From Candidatus Kuenenia stuttgartensis (GTDB lineage: Bacteria > Planctomycetota > Phycisphaerae > Phycisphaerales > SM1A02), in NCBI GenBank assembly GCA_945902075.1, contig CAMDMA010000008.1, forward strand, positions 36,834 through 100,833: a stretch of 64,000 nucleotides of DNA, in the 5' to 3' direction. The notes below the pieces were generated by a model that saw nothing but the letters and a program-made list of their open reading frames with translations, was not told the DNA's origin and did no database searches. Each line of letters starts with the position of its first letter. Position 1 is the first letter of the stretch. Positions 8,367 through 16,051 of the stretch are shown here, one piece after another. The translations under genes were made by a program, and so were the position numbers.

Positions 8367-8900
8367 ATGCAGCGCATCACCACGATCATCTCTCTCCTCG
8401 CAGGAACGTCCGCGCTCGTCGGCTGTGTTGAGCGTCGCGTGTGGATCGATTCGAACCCTCCGGGTGCGCTTGTTTGGCTCAACGACGCGCAGGTTGGTCG
8501 CACACCCGTCGACGTGTCGATCACCCACCACGGCGTGTACGACGTGCGACTTGAGAAGGAGGGCTTCGAGCCGCTCATGACCTCCGCGGACTCCGACGGC
8601 CCATTCTGGGATACCGTTCCGCTCGACTTCTTTGTCGAAATCCTCCCGATCACGGCCCGTTGCGAGTCGCGGTGGGTCTTCACGCTGCTTCCTCGGAATG
8701 ACTCCGAAGTGGCGCTTGTTGATCGTGCGACCACGCTTCGGGACATCCTCCGAGGCGAGAGTCAGCCCAAGGTCTCCTCAGGCGAGGACGATTTCAAGCG
8801 GCTCCAAGAAGCGTTGCAGGGGAAGGCGCAGGATCCGGCGCTCATGCCAAGCCCTGTTCCTGCGGAGGATCCGGTGGACACGCCGAATCAGGATCGATGA
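8367..8900 (+). CDS. PEGA-domain lipoprotein
   Basis: A 177-residue lipoprotein with signal peptide and lipobox LVGC at residues 17-20. A PEGA domain follows: VWIDSNPPGALVWLNDAQVGRTPVDVSITHHGVYDVRLEKEGF split around residues 25-67, the usual beta motif of surface and S-layer-type proteins. The C-terminal third is charged and Pro-rich (ALMPSPVPAEDP). It follows lptB closely, so an envelope role alongside LPS export is plausible but not shown. Confidence 0.82.
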   Translation: MQRITTIISLLAGTSALVGCVERRVWIDSNPPGALVWLNDAQVGRTPVDVSITHHGVYDVRLEKEGFEPLMTSADSDGPFWDTVPLDFFVEILPITARCESRWVFTLLPRNDSEVALVDRATTLRDILRGESQPKVSSGEDDFKRLQEALQGKAQDPALMPSPVPAEDPVDTPNQDR

Positions 8901-8933
8901 CGTGTGATCGATGACGTGTGATCGATGGCAAGT
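8892..8933 (+). repeat. 14-bp tandem repeat at the end of the PEGA gene
   Basis: The unit GATCGATGACGTGT occurs twice exactly (8892-8905, 8906-8919) and once as GATCGATGGCAAGT (8920-8933), with a further partial copy after it. The first copy contains the stop codon of the PEGA lipoprotein gene, so the array begins inside the coding end. Confidence 0.9.
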
Positions 8934-8968
8934 GATCGTTGATGGGCAAGCGCGTATGACGAGGGCAT

Positions 8969-9013
8969 AAAAAAACCACCGTCCGGCGCGCTCCGACACG
9001 CTCCGGACGATGG
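8969..9013 (-). terminator. Rho-independent terminator reading leftwards
   Basis: On the minus strand, CCAT-CGTCCGG (9013-9003) pairs with CCGGACG-GTGG (8986-8976), an 11-bp stem with one mismatch around a 16-base loop. It is followed at once by seven T (8975-8969). It faces away from the PEGA gene and no minus-strand protein gene precedes it. Confidence 0.8.
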
Positions 9014-9165
9014 GAATCGCTGCTCACGAGGAGCTACGAAAGTTCAGGGTCAATGTTCATGAGTGGTTGCCAACCGCCCTTTGGGGAGCATCGGCCACTC
9101 CGGCACGGTACACAAGTCGGCGACGCTGGGTCAAGGGATTTCATACGAATGACCGAATCCGGCAA
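8969..9165 (-). ncRNA. Candidate structured small RNA ending at the terminator
   Basis: The 279-base gap between the PEGA gene and the Nudix gene has no convincing protein frame on either strand, yet contains a strong minus-strand intrinsic terminator. Upstream of it on the minus strand are several hairpins: GGTCA/TGACC with inner TTC/GAA, CCG/CGG, GAGTGG/CCACTC enclosing CCC-CAAA-GGG, and GCTC/GAGC within TCG/CGA. An AT-rich patch (about 9160-9215) with a TATACA-like element could be the promoter. A transcript of roughly 150-200 nucleotides is inferred; the 5' end is a guess. I could not match it to SRP RNA, tmRNA or RNase P RNA by their conserved cores. 6S-like RNA remains possible. Confidence 0.4.
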
Positions 9166-9179
9166 GGTATGTATAAAGC

Positions 9180-9752
9180 ATGTATTCGCAAATGGTTATG
9201 CATGTATCGTCACATTCTTCGTCCCGTAACGCCGCCGAGCCGTCGAGAGCGGACTCGGGACAGGCCGAAGTCGGTTTCGAGCCCCCGTTTCGGCCCATCA
9301 AGGTCGCTTTGGCCGCGCTCTATCGCCGTTGTGAGGGCGGAAAAGTTGAGTTCTTGATCGCGCGCCGCCACCGTGAGGCGATCCAAGGCGGACTTTGGGA
9401 GTTTCCCGGTGGCAAGATCGAGCCCGGAGAGTTGCCCTGCGAGGCGGCCTTGCGGGAGGTTCACGAGGAGTTGGGCCTCGCCGGGGAAGCATTCGCGGGC
9501 ACGATTGAACCGCTGATTGTGGTCACCCATTCCGATCCAAGGCTCGCCCGCGAGCGCTGCGTTGAGCTTCATGCGTTTTTCGCAGAGGTGAAGCCGCACG
9601 CTGTGCCCAAGGCGCTTCGGGCCAGCGAACTTCGCTGGATCGGTGTCGAGGAGATCTCCCAATTTGAGTGGCCTGCGGCAAACGCTCCAATCAACAACGC
9701 GATCGCCGCAATTTTCAAATCGCCCCCTCCGATCGACCGCGATACGCGATGA
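9180..9752 (+). CDS. Nudix hydrolase, MutT-like
   Basis: A 190-residue protein from the first ATG; in-frame ATGs at 9195 and 9201 would trim a probably untranslated head. The Nudix box is complete: GGKIEPGELPCEAALREVHEELGL split as G-x5-E-x7-REVHEELG. The strands around it (VALAALYRRC before, ELHAFFAEV and ELRWIGVEEI after) match the MutT/8-oxo-dGTP diphosphatase branch. LWEFPGGK is the typical MutT lead-in, so clearing oxidised nucleotides is the likely job. The first 45 residues have no counterpart in MutT. An AT-rich patch with TATAAA at 9171-9176 lies just upstream. Confidence 0.87.
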   Translation: MYSQMVMHVSSHSSSRNAAEPSRADSGQAEVGFEPPFRPIKVALAALYRRCEGGKVEFLIARRHREAIQGGLWEFPGGKIEPGELPCEAALREVHEELGLAGEAFAGTIEPLIVVTHSDPRLARERCVELHAFFAEVKPHAVPKALRASELRWIGVEEISQFEWPAANAPINNAIAAIFKSPPPIDRDTR

Positions 9753-9759
9753 TTGGCTG

Positions 9760-10449
9760 ATGCAGCGATCCAGCGCCTCACGGCCAAGCCTAAACCTTTA
9801 CTCGCGTTCGATCCTCACCCTCGCGGCCATGCTGGCAACGGCGCACGCGCATGCGGACGCGTTTCGGATTGAACCGGCGGCGGGCGATCCCGCAGTGCTC
9901 GGCTCACTCGTGCCGCAATCTGCGCATGAGGCGCAACCCGAGTCGGCCGCTCCGGCTCCAACAGAAAATGACGCCGTCTGGAGTTTCGGCGAAGCCAATA
10001 CATCAGCCTTCGAGGTATCGATCGCTGCGGCCTCTGACTTCAACGATGTGACGCTTGGAATTCTTGATGCGGGCGTACAGTGGTTCGTCGCGGATGAAAT
10101 CAGTGTTGGTCTCTTCGCTGAAGCGATCTACGCATCGCAGAACCCTGAGAACGCGCTGGGCGGCGGGGGCGGTGTGCTGCTGCGTTGGCACTTTGTTCGC
10201 GAAGAGCGCTTCACACTTTTTGTTGATCTCGGATGCGGCCTACTCGCGACCGACAACGAACTTCCGAGTGGAGGGACAGAATTGAACTTCACGCCGCGCG
10301 CGGATTTCGGTGCCACATTTGCCCTCGACGCACGCACGCATTTGATTGCCCGCCTCGGTTGGTTCCATGTGTCGAACGCACAGACGGGCGAAGGCAATCC
10401 GGGCATCGACGCTGCGTCGGTGGGGCTTGGGATCTCGTTCGGCTTCTGA
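9760..10449 (+). CDS. PagL-like outer-membrane lipid A deacylase (acyloxyacyl hydrolase family)
   Basis: A 229-residue outer-membrane beta-barrel candidate. A signal peptide ends near AHAHA (residues 28-32). A Pro/Ala-rich linker (to about 72) is followed by alternating amphipathic strands, ending in a C-terminal Phe as barrel proteins do. The PagL signature is present near the end: HVSNA with His203, Ser205 and Asn206, then NPG at 213-215. In known PagL proteins the His-Ser pair removes the 3-O acyl chain of lipid A. The barrel is larger than Pseudomonas PagL, as in the broader acyloxyacyl hydrolase family. The ATG at 9760 follows the Nudix stop by 7 bases. Substrate is inference from the motif. 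Confidence 0.75.
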   Translation: MQRSSASRPSLNLYSRSILTLAAMLATAHAHADAFRIEPAAGDPAVLGSLVPQSAHEAQPESAAPAPTENDAVWSFGEANTSAFEVSIAAASDFNDVTLGILDAGVQWFVADEISVGLFAEAIYASQNPENALGGGGGVLLRWHFVREERFTLFVDLGCGLLATDNELPSGGTELNFTPRADFGATFALDARTHLIARLGWFHVSNAQTGEGNPGIDAASVGLGISFGF

Positions 10450-10453
10450 CTTT

Positions 10454-11476
10454 TTAGCCGTAGCCGCGCGGATTCGCTTGCATCCAACGCCAGGCTGTTG
10501 CGACGATCGCATCAAGATCGGTCCAATTCGCGCTCCACCCGAGGTCGCGCGCGATCGCGGATGGATCGGCATAGAGGCGTGGTGGGTCGCCGGGACGCCG
10601 CATTCCACGCACCGCGGGGATTGCGTGCCCGGTGACGCGGCGGCAACTCTCAAGTACCTCGCGAACGGAGTACCCGCGACCGATGCCGACATTCCAGCGC
10701 TTGAAGCGACCGGGCTCCAACGCGTCGACGGCCGCGAGATGTGCAGAAATGAGATCTTCAACATGGACGTAGTCGCGGATGCAGGTTCCGTCGGCCGTCG
10801 GGTAGTCCTCGCCGAAGATCGTGAGGTGTTCGCGCTTTCCAAGCGCGACCTCAAGGCAGATCGGGATCAGATGCGACTCTGGGCGGTGGTCCTCGCCGAT
10901 GCGTCCACCCGCGTCGCACCCAGCCACGTTGAAGTAGCGAAGAGCGACGACCGCAAGCGGTGTCGGATCTTTCGGATTCGCAACCTCGGCGCGGAGCACT
11001 TCCTCAAACTGCAACTTGGATCGCCCATACGGATTGATCGGGTTCTGCGGCGTTTCCTCGCCGATTGGAACAAACTCGGGTGAGGGTTCGCCGTAGGTCG
11101 CGCAAGTCGATGAGAAGATCAGACGGCGCACTCCGGCGCACTTCATCGCGGTGAGCAGCGAGATACCACCAGCAGTGTTCGTGCGGAAGTAGTCGAGCGG
11201 TCGCTCGACGCTTTCGCCGACGTAGGTCAGCGCGGCGAAGTGCATCGCGAGGTCATGCTCGTTGCGTGTCAGTAGGTCGGTGAGCGCGTCAGTATCGGCG
11301 AGATCCGCTCTGAGAAACTCGAGACGATCGCCAGCCACGTCCTTGAGGATCTCGATGGTGCGTGCGTGTCCTCTCTCGAGCGAATCGACCACACTGACGG
11401 AGTGGCCATCCTCAAGCAGTCGTAGGGCTGCGTGGGAGCCGATATAGCCGGCGCCGCCGGTGACAAGAACGCGCAT
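10454..11476 (-). CDS. galE: UDP-glucose 4-epimerase
   Basis: A 340-residue extended short-chain dehydrogenase that interconverts UDP-glucose and UDP-galactose for surface glycans. The NAD-binding loop GGAGYIG is at residues 7-13, followed by HFAALTYVGESVERPLDYF, the Ser in FSSTCATYGE, and the catalytic YGRSK; CIRDYVHVEDL is typical of GalE. Length is normal. It converges on the PagL-like gene with a 4-base gap and diverges from the CapD-like gene at 11701. The 224-base divergent spacer shows no clear promoter. An aldose 1-epimerase, the other Leloir-type enzyme, lies at 62749. Confidence 0.95.
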   Translation of the reverse strand: MRVLVTGGAGYIGSHAALRLLEDGHSVSVVDSLERGHARTIEILKDVAGDRLEFLRADLADTDALTDLLTRNEHDLAMHFAALTYVGESVERPLDYFRTNTAGGISLLTAMKCAGVRRLIFSSTCATYGEPSPEFVPIGEETPQNPINPYGRSKLQFEEVLRAEVANPKDPTPLAVVALRYFNVAGCDAGGRIGEDHRPESHLIPICLEVALGKREHLTIFGEDYPTADGTCIRDYVHVEDLISAHLAAVDALEPGRFKRWNVGIGRGYSVREVLESCRRVTGHAIPAVRGMRRPGDPPRLYADPSAIARDLGWSANWTDLDAIVATAWRWMQANPRGYG

Positions 11477-11700
11477 GAGACCTCCGGAACGGCGCCCGTG
11501 GCCGTGTGTGGCAATATCGGTGAATCAATCGTCGTCCCGTGGGGATTTCTAGAGGGCTTATGGTGATTGCCCGGTGATTGCAGGTGGCTCGCGCGAAACC
11601 GTGGAAATCGCCAAAGCCCCCCCCTTGATCGGCCGATAGCGATTACAGGCCCTGCCCGTGCAGATGCCACAGGCCGAACAACCAGACTTCCGGACCTCAC

Positions 11701-13161
11701 ATGTCGAGCACCGCCATCATCATCGGAACTGCCGTCGCCTGCGACCTTCTCGAAGGCCAGCTTGGCTTCGCGGCATCCGCCCCGGTCGTCCTAGGTCGGG
11801 TTCATGTCGGCGGGGGGCTTTCCGCCACGTCGACTCCGATACTCGGCGCGCTTGAGCAACTTGAATCGATCGTTGCGACCCGGCGGCCCGCGATCGCGCT
11901 GATCACGCTGCCGTCGCAGATGTCGGAACTCCTTCTTTCCATTCGAACTCGGCTTCGGCGCATGGGCATCGCCGACCGCTTCGTTCCGCCGATTGATGAT
12001 CTCGTCGCTGGCATCGGTCCGCGGACGGAGATTGACATCGACCTCCAGCGCCTGATTGGTCGTCCGAGTCGCATGCTCGACGAGGCAGCAATCCGCGCGG
12101 TCGTCGGAGGGCGCACCGTGCTTGTCACCGGTGCTGGCGGTTCGATTGGAAGCGAACTCTGTCGCATCATCGCCCGCTACGGGCCGGGAAAAATCGTGTT
12201 CGTCGAGCGCAGCGAGAATGCTCTCTTCGAGATTGACCGTCAAATCGCCCGACGCCATCCCGGCCTTGCGCGTCGCGCTGCGCTGCACGATGTTGTCGAC
12301 GCGGAATCCACGCTCGAACTCTTCCGTGAGGAGGAGCCTGACATCGTCTTTCACGCCGCGGCGCACAAGCATGTGCCGATGATGGAAGACCATCCTGGCC
12401 TTGCGGTGGACAACAATCTCTTTGGTACGAAAAGTGCGGTGGACGCTGCGATTGCGGTCGGCGCCGAGCGATTCGTCATGGTTTCCACCGATAAGGCTGT
12501 TCACCCCACCTCCATCATGGGTTCGACCAAGCGCCTCGCCGAGCTTTATGTGCAGCATGTCAATCGCACGAGCGGAACAGCGTGCTCGCTCGTTCGTTTT
12601 GGCAATGTGCTTGGGAGCAGCGGATCGGTGCTCGAAACGTGGAAGCGCCAAATCGCCGACGGTGGCCCGGTCACTGTGACCGATCCGCGCATGACGCGCT
12701 ACTTCATGTCGATCCCCGAGGCGGCAAGCCTGGTCATTCAGGCGGCAGCGCTCACCGATCGTTCCGCGACGAGCGGTGAAGTCTTCGTACTCGACATGGG
12801 CGAACCATTCCGCATCGTTGATCTCGCGCAGCGCTTCATCGAAATGCATGGACTCGCGCCCGTGTTTCCGGGGTCCGCAGATGCCGGAACAAGGCTTGGG
12901 GAGATTGCTGTCGCGTTCACGGGTATTCGCCCGGGCGAAAAGCTCTACGAAGAGCTCGCACTCGATGCGGAAACCATCCGCGAATCACGTCACCCGGACA
13001 TCCGTATCTGGGGCCTGCCTTCGCCAGATCCACAATGGGTCAAATCAATGGTGGAGACGCTTGCCCCAAGCCGCCGGAGCCGCGATGCGGCGAAGGTCGC
13101 GGGAATCGTGCGCGATCTCGTGCCAGAGCGACCCACGGTTGGTGCGGTGCACGCGGCGTGA
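11701..13161 (+). CDS. CapD/WbpM-like nucleotide-sugar 4,6-dehydratase, soluble form
   Basis: A 486-residue polysaccharide biosynthesis protein. Residues about 135-430 are the catalytic Rossmann domain: TGAGGSIGSELC, HAAAHKHVPMME, then STDKAVHPTSIMGSTKR, where Met replaces the usual Tyr of the MxxxK motif as in FlaA1/WbpM relatives. RFGNVLGSSGSV and GEVFVLDMGEP are also family signatures. The N-terminal 110 residues keep the small nucleotide-binding part (ALITLPSQMSELLLSI) but lack the four membrane helices of classic CapD/WbpM (about 600 residues), so this version should be cytoplasmic. It likely makes a 4-keto-6-deoxy UDP-sugar for surface polysaccharide. Confidence 0.9.
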   Translation: MSSTAIIIGTAVACDLLEGQLGFAASAPVVLGRVHVGGGLSATSTPILGALEQLESIVATRRPAIALITLPSQMSELLLSIRTRLRRMGIADRFVPPIDDLVAGIGPRTEIDIDLQRLIGRPSRMLDEAAIRAVVGGRTVLVTGAGGSIGSELCRIIARYGPGKIVFVERSENALFEIDRQIARRHPGLARRAALHDVVDAESTLELFREEEPDIVFHAAAHKHVPMMEDHPGLAVDNNLFGTKSAVDAAIAVGAERFVMVSTDKAVHPTSIMGSTKRLAELYVQHVNRTSGTACSLVRFGNVLGSSGSVLETWKRQIADGGPVTVTDPRMTRYFMSIPEAASLVIQAAALTDRSATSGEVFVLDMGEPFRIVDLAQRFIEMHGLAPVFPGSADAGTRLGEIAVAFTGIRPGEKLYEELALDAETIRESRHPDIRIWGLPSPDPQWVKSMVETLAPSRRSRDAAKVAGIVRDLVPERPTVGAVHAA

Positions 13162-13230
13162 GGCACGCTGAGGCGGCGCGACAAGCCAGAGAAGCCGGCT
13201 GAACCCCGGCGAAACACAACAAACGACGAA

Positions 13231-13566
13231 TCAGACGCGCTCTGCTTCCGCGGCGAGTGCGGCGGACTGCTCCAACATCCGGATAAGTTCCCTTGTTGCC
13301 ACGATCGCGGCATCAAGGCTGCTCGCCCCGGTTACCTGTCGAATCGGATCTCGCCTTCGATCCTCAGCGAGTTTCCCCTCAACGATCGCGAGGTTCGCCT
13401 CGAGTTCAACGAGGGTTGCCTTCGCCTCGACGAGGACCGCAGCCACGGATGAAGCCGACAGCCTCTCGAGAGTAACGACGGCATCCTCGCGCGCGGAAGT
13501 CCGGAGCTCGGGTCGACTGGGCTCAGTCGGAAGGGTGGTGTCGGCGGAACGGACTCTGCGGTCCAT
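13231..13566 (-). CDS. Small helical protein of unknown function
   Basis: A 111-residue protein, not recognised. From about residue 25 it is almost entirely predicted helix rich in Ala, Glu and Leu ([40 protein letters not shown]), a likely coiled coil or helical bundle. There is no signal or membrane segment. The ATG at 13566 is preferred; an upstream extension in the same frame is Arg/Ser-rich. It is the most downstream gene of a minus-strand series and converges on the CapD-like gene. Confidence 0.6.
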   Translation of the reverse strand: MDRRVRSADTTLPTEPSRPELRTSAREDAVVTLERLSASSVAAVLVEAKATLVELEANLAIVEGKLAEDRRRDPIRQVTGASSLDAAIVATRELIRMLEQSAALAAEAERV

Positions 13567-13692
13567 AGTGGGCCAATGATGGCAGGCTTCTGACCGCACG
13601 GCAAGTCGAATTGCCGTGCCGGATTGCCACGATCCTCCGACCGAGAACCCGATTGCCCTCCACAGACTCCTCGCGAGCATCGATACGGGACT

Positions 13693-14085
13693 TTACGGCG
13701 TGGCTGCCGAGATTTCGTCGGTCTCCGACTCAATCGACGCGGCCTCGCCTGCTAATTTTTTGGCCGCATAACGTCGTACCCAGTTGTCCCAAGTCTTGCC
13801 GCTCGCAGCATCCTTGCCCGTGAAGGCGAGGGTTCGGATGTCCCGAAGGGCCACACGACATCGGTCGTTGGAGTCGGCAGGAAGCACACGGATCTCGTCG
13901 CCCGGGTTGAGGCCGCTTGCGGCATTCGCGCTGTTGGCGAGCGCCGCATCAAAGGCATATCCGGACACCGTTCCGCCCGAGCGAAGTTCTATCGTTACAT
14001 CGCCGCGAAAATCGACGGCGCGCCGCACCGCTTCGCGAAGCAGCGCTGGGTCATCGCCATGAATTGAGAGTGGTTCGTTTGACAT
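13693..14085 (-). CDS. Small unknown protein
   Basis: A 130-residue cytoplasmic-looking protein, not recognised. It opens with a helix (ALLREAVRRAVDFRGDV), followed by strands TIELRSGGTVSGYAF and GDEIRVLPA and a conserved-looking block VALRDIRTLAFTGKDAASGK, then WDNWVRRYAAKK. The strand pattern around RSGGTVSGYAFD could be a small beta-barrel such as an Sm- or PilZ-like fold; this is speculation. The ATG at 14085 is chosen because the frame before it is Ser/Pro/Met-rich noise. It lies 52 bases after the next minus-strand gene. Confidence 0.65.
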   Translation of the reverse strand: MSNEPLSIHGDDPALLREAVRRAVDFRGDVTIELRSGGTVSGYAFDAALANSANAASGLNPGDEIRVLPADSNDRCRVALRDIRTLAFTGKDAASGKTWDNWVRRYAAKKLAGEAASIESETDEISAATP

Positions 14086-14137
14086 GTTGTTTCGCGCGCA
14101 GAGTACGAGGTTGGAATGCTGCGATTGGAGTGGAGCA

Positions 14138-14503
14138 CTAGAGCGCGGAGTCGACGGGCTCATCGTCATCTTCATCACGCGGTTGAGGAAAGGCCCATCC
14201 CGTTTCAGGGTCGATGAGTGCCCAGCCTTCCCGTCGAAGAAACTTCAAGAAACGCCCTAGTTTCAGGGTGTCAAAGAGCTCAGGCTCATGCACCCAAACG
14301 TCGATCCACTGCACGAAACCATCCTCGTCACTTGGGATGAGTTCAATGCCTGGGCCATAGAGAACCTTGCCACCGGGAGTATCGGGGCCGATATTGAATT
14401 GAGCCAGCTGCTTGAGCACTTCGACCGGAGTACCAAGTTTACGGTACCCACCGCCCTGCTTTTTGGGCAGCGGACTCCGGATGATGTAGTCGGGATCAGA
14501 CAT
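14138..14503 (-). CDS. Small unknown protein
   Basis: A 121-residue soluble protein, not recognised. It has the look of a compact alpha/beta domain: YRKLGTPVEVLKQLAQFNIG, then GGKVLYGPGIELIPSDED, WIDVWVHEPELFDTLKLGRF and LRREGWALIDPETGWAF. The last 14 residues are acidic. There are no catalytic motifs, cysteines or signal peptide. It sits between another small unknown and a lone receiver-domain protein, all on the minus strand with short gaps, so co-transcription is likely. Confidence 0.7.
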   Translation of the reverse strand: MSDPDYIIRSPLPKKQGGGYRKLGTPVEVLKQLAQFNIGPDTPGGKVLYGPGIELIPSDEDGFVQWIDVWVHEPELFDTLKLGRFLKFLRREGWALIDPETGWAFPQPRDEDDDEPVDSAL

Positions 14504-14559
14504 GGTGAAGTTTCGCGCGGAGACAGGATAGCGCAGATGTCATCGCCGTTCGTTCGCAC

Positions 14560-14946
14560 CTATTCGCTGCGCTGCATGAGAAGTTCCGCGGCGGTATCCA
14601 ACAGTCGCACAAGCGAGATCGGCTTGAGGAGATACGCTCGCGCGCCCACACCAAGGGCGAACTCGCGGTGCCGCTTGCCTTGGTTTGCCGTGACCATGAT
14701 GATCGGCAGCACGATCGACTCTTCCTGGAGTTTCTCAAGCACCAAGAGCCCCGAACTCCGCGGCAGCATCATGTCGAGGATGAGGAGGTCAGGCTTCGAT
14801 TCACGCACAAGGTGCAGTCCACTGAGGCCGTCGGTGGCCGTGTAGGTTTGCGCACCTTCATGGCGAAAGGACATCTCAATCGACTGGAGAATGTCGGGGT
14901 CGTCGTCGACGATCGCGATCGTGCAGTTGGCAAATCGGTTGGGCAT
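14560..14946 (-). CDS. Single-domain response regulator
   Basis: A 128-residue CheY-like receiver domain without an output domain. Acidic pocket residues are in VDDDPD (residues 13-18), the phospho-acceptor Asp is in LLILDMMLP (about residue 58), the conserved Thr is in IIMVTAN and the Lys in YLLKPIS. Such stand-alone receivers pass phosphate or bind a partner directly. No histidine kinase is nearby, so its partner is unknown. It lies 28 bases downstream of the acyltransferase gene on the same strand. Confidence 0.92.
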   Translation of the reverse strand: MPNRFANCTIAIVDDDPDILQSIEMSFRHEGAQTYTATDGLSGLHLVRESKPDLLILDMMLPRSSGLLVLEKLQEESIVLPIIMVTANQGKRHREFALGVGARAYLLKPISLVRLLDTAAELLMQRSE

Positions 14947-14974
14947 CGGTGTTGGCCCGGACCACGAGTCGGGG

Positions 14975-16045
14975 CTATTCGAAACGGTACTGCGGATCGA
15001 TCGCTCGTGGGGCGCCGCGGACGTTCATTGCCGCGGGATCGACGGGCGCATCGATTGGCTTGGCAAGTTCTGCGAGGAGGTTTGGAGTCATCCAAGGAAG
15101 GGCCGCGAGTTTGCGCGACAGTCGCTCCGGCATGGGGTCGCCCGCGCGTTCGTGCTTTGGTCGTGAGTTCCAGCGCCGATGGACCCAGAGGTACTGCTCC
15201 GGGCTCTCACGAATCATCCACTCCAGAGCTCGGTTGAAGCGCGCGCCGATGTAGAGAATGGGGTCGTCTGCGTCGCGCCAGTCGGAAGGCTCGATCACAT
15301 CGGTGACCCGGAGCTCGTATCGAAACGCACCGTCGACGCGGCGCGCATATCCGCAGACGACCGGAAGTTCGTAGCGAAGCGCGAGCAGGGGAATCGACTT
15401 GTACGTCGAAGCAAGCCGCGAAAAGAAGGGGACGAATAGCCCGTCCGGTCCAGCATTTTGATCGGCGATGAACCCAACTTTTCCGCCGGCCTCAATCACT
15501 TTCTGAACCTCGTCCGTCGCGCCCCACTTGGTGATGACCTTAAGGCCAGTCTTCTGCCGAACCCCGAGCAGCCAATCGTTGAGAAAACGATTGTCGAGCG
15601 GTCGAGCAAGCGCAGTCATCTCAAATCCGACAAGCGCAAGGACGTAGCCGAGGATCTCCCAGTTTCCGACGTGCCCTGTGACAAAGATGCACGGCTTCGG
15701 TGATGTCAGGTGCTCCATCGCGCGACCAACATTGCCAAGCTGCACCCGCTCATGCCAATTCTCATGGCCAATGACGCGGGGCATCGCAAACGCGTCGACC
15801 ATGAAAATGCCAAACATGTGACCAATCGAAGTTTCGACGATGCGCCGCTGGAGTTCAGCTGGCATCGAGGGAAATGCGCGTTGCACACCCAGGCATGCAC
15901 GCTCTCGTCGTCGCGCTCCAAACCGCGCGTAGATGCGAGCAACCATCCGCGCAGTCTCGAGGTTTTGCTCAGGATCGAAGGGAGAAAACAACGCGGCGAC
16001 CGTTCGGGCCGCCGCGTATTGAGAAAGTTCGGTTGCGATACCCAC
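14975..16045 (-). CDS. LpxL/HtrB-family lipid A acyltransferase
   Basis: A 356-residue member of the bacterial lysophospholipid acyltransferase superfamily that adds secondary acyl chains to lipid A at the inner membrane. The catalytic HxxxxE is FVTGHVGNWE (His125, Glu130). ALARPLDNRFLNDWL, FIADQNAGPDGLFVPFF and the late EQYLWVHRRW are family blocks. The N-terminus has weak hydrophobicity only, so membrane attachment may be peripheral. The C-terminal 60 residues are an extra tail. It is probably co-transcribed with the coiled-coil protein, 6 bases away. Confidence 0.88.
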   Translation of the reverse strand: MGIATELSQYAAARTVAALFSPFDPEQNLETARMVARIYARFGARRRERACLGVQRAFPSMPAELQRRIVETSIGHMFGIFMVDAFAMPRVIGHENWHERVQLGNVGRAMEHLTSPKPCIFVTGHVGNWEILGYVLALVGFEMTALARPLDNRFLNDWLLGVRQKTGLKVITKWGATDEVQKVIEAGGKVGFIADQNAGPDGLFVPFFSRLASTYKSIPLLALRYELPVVCGYARRVDGAFRYELRVTDVIEPSDWRDADDPILYIGARFNRALEWMIRESPEQYLWVHRRWNSRPKHERAGDPMPERLSRKLAALPWMTPNLLAELAKPIDAPVDPAAMNVRGAPRAIDPQYRFE

Positions 16046-16051
16046 CGCTAC

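Noticed and set aside
9061..9165. Minus-strand stretch starting GCCGGAGTGGCCGA, reminiscent of a tRNA-Leu/Ser 5' end
   Set aside because: The following bases do not form an anticodon arm, TpsiC arm or matching acceptor strand, so it is not a tRNA; it is treated as part of the candidate small RNA.
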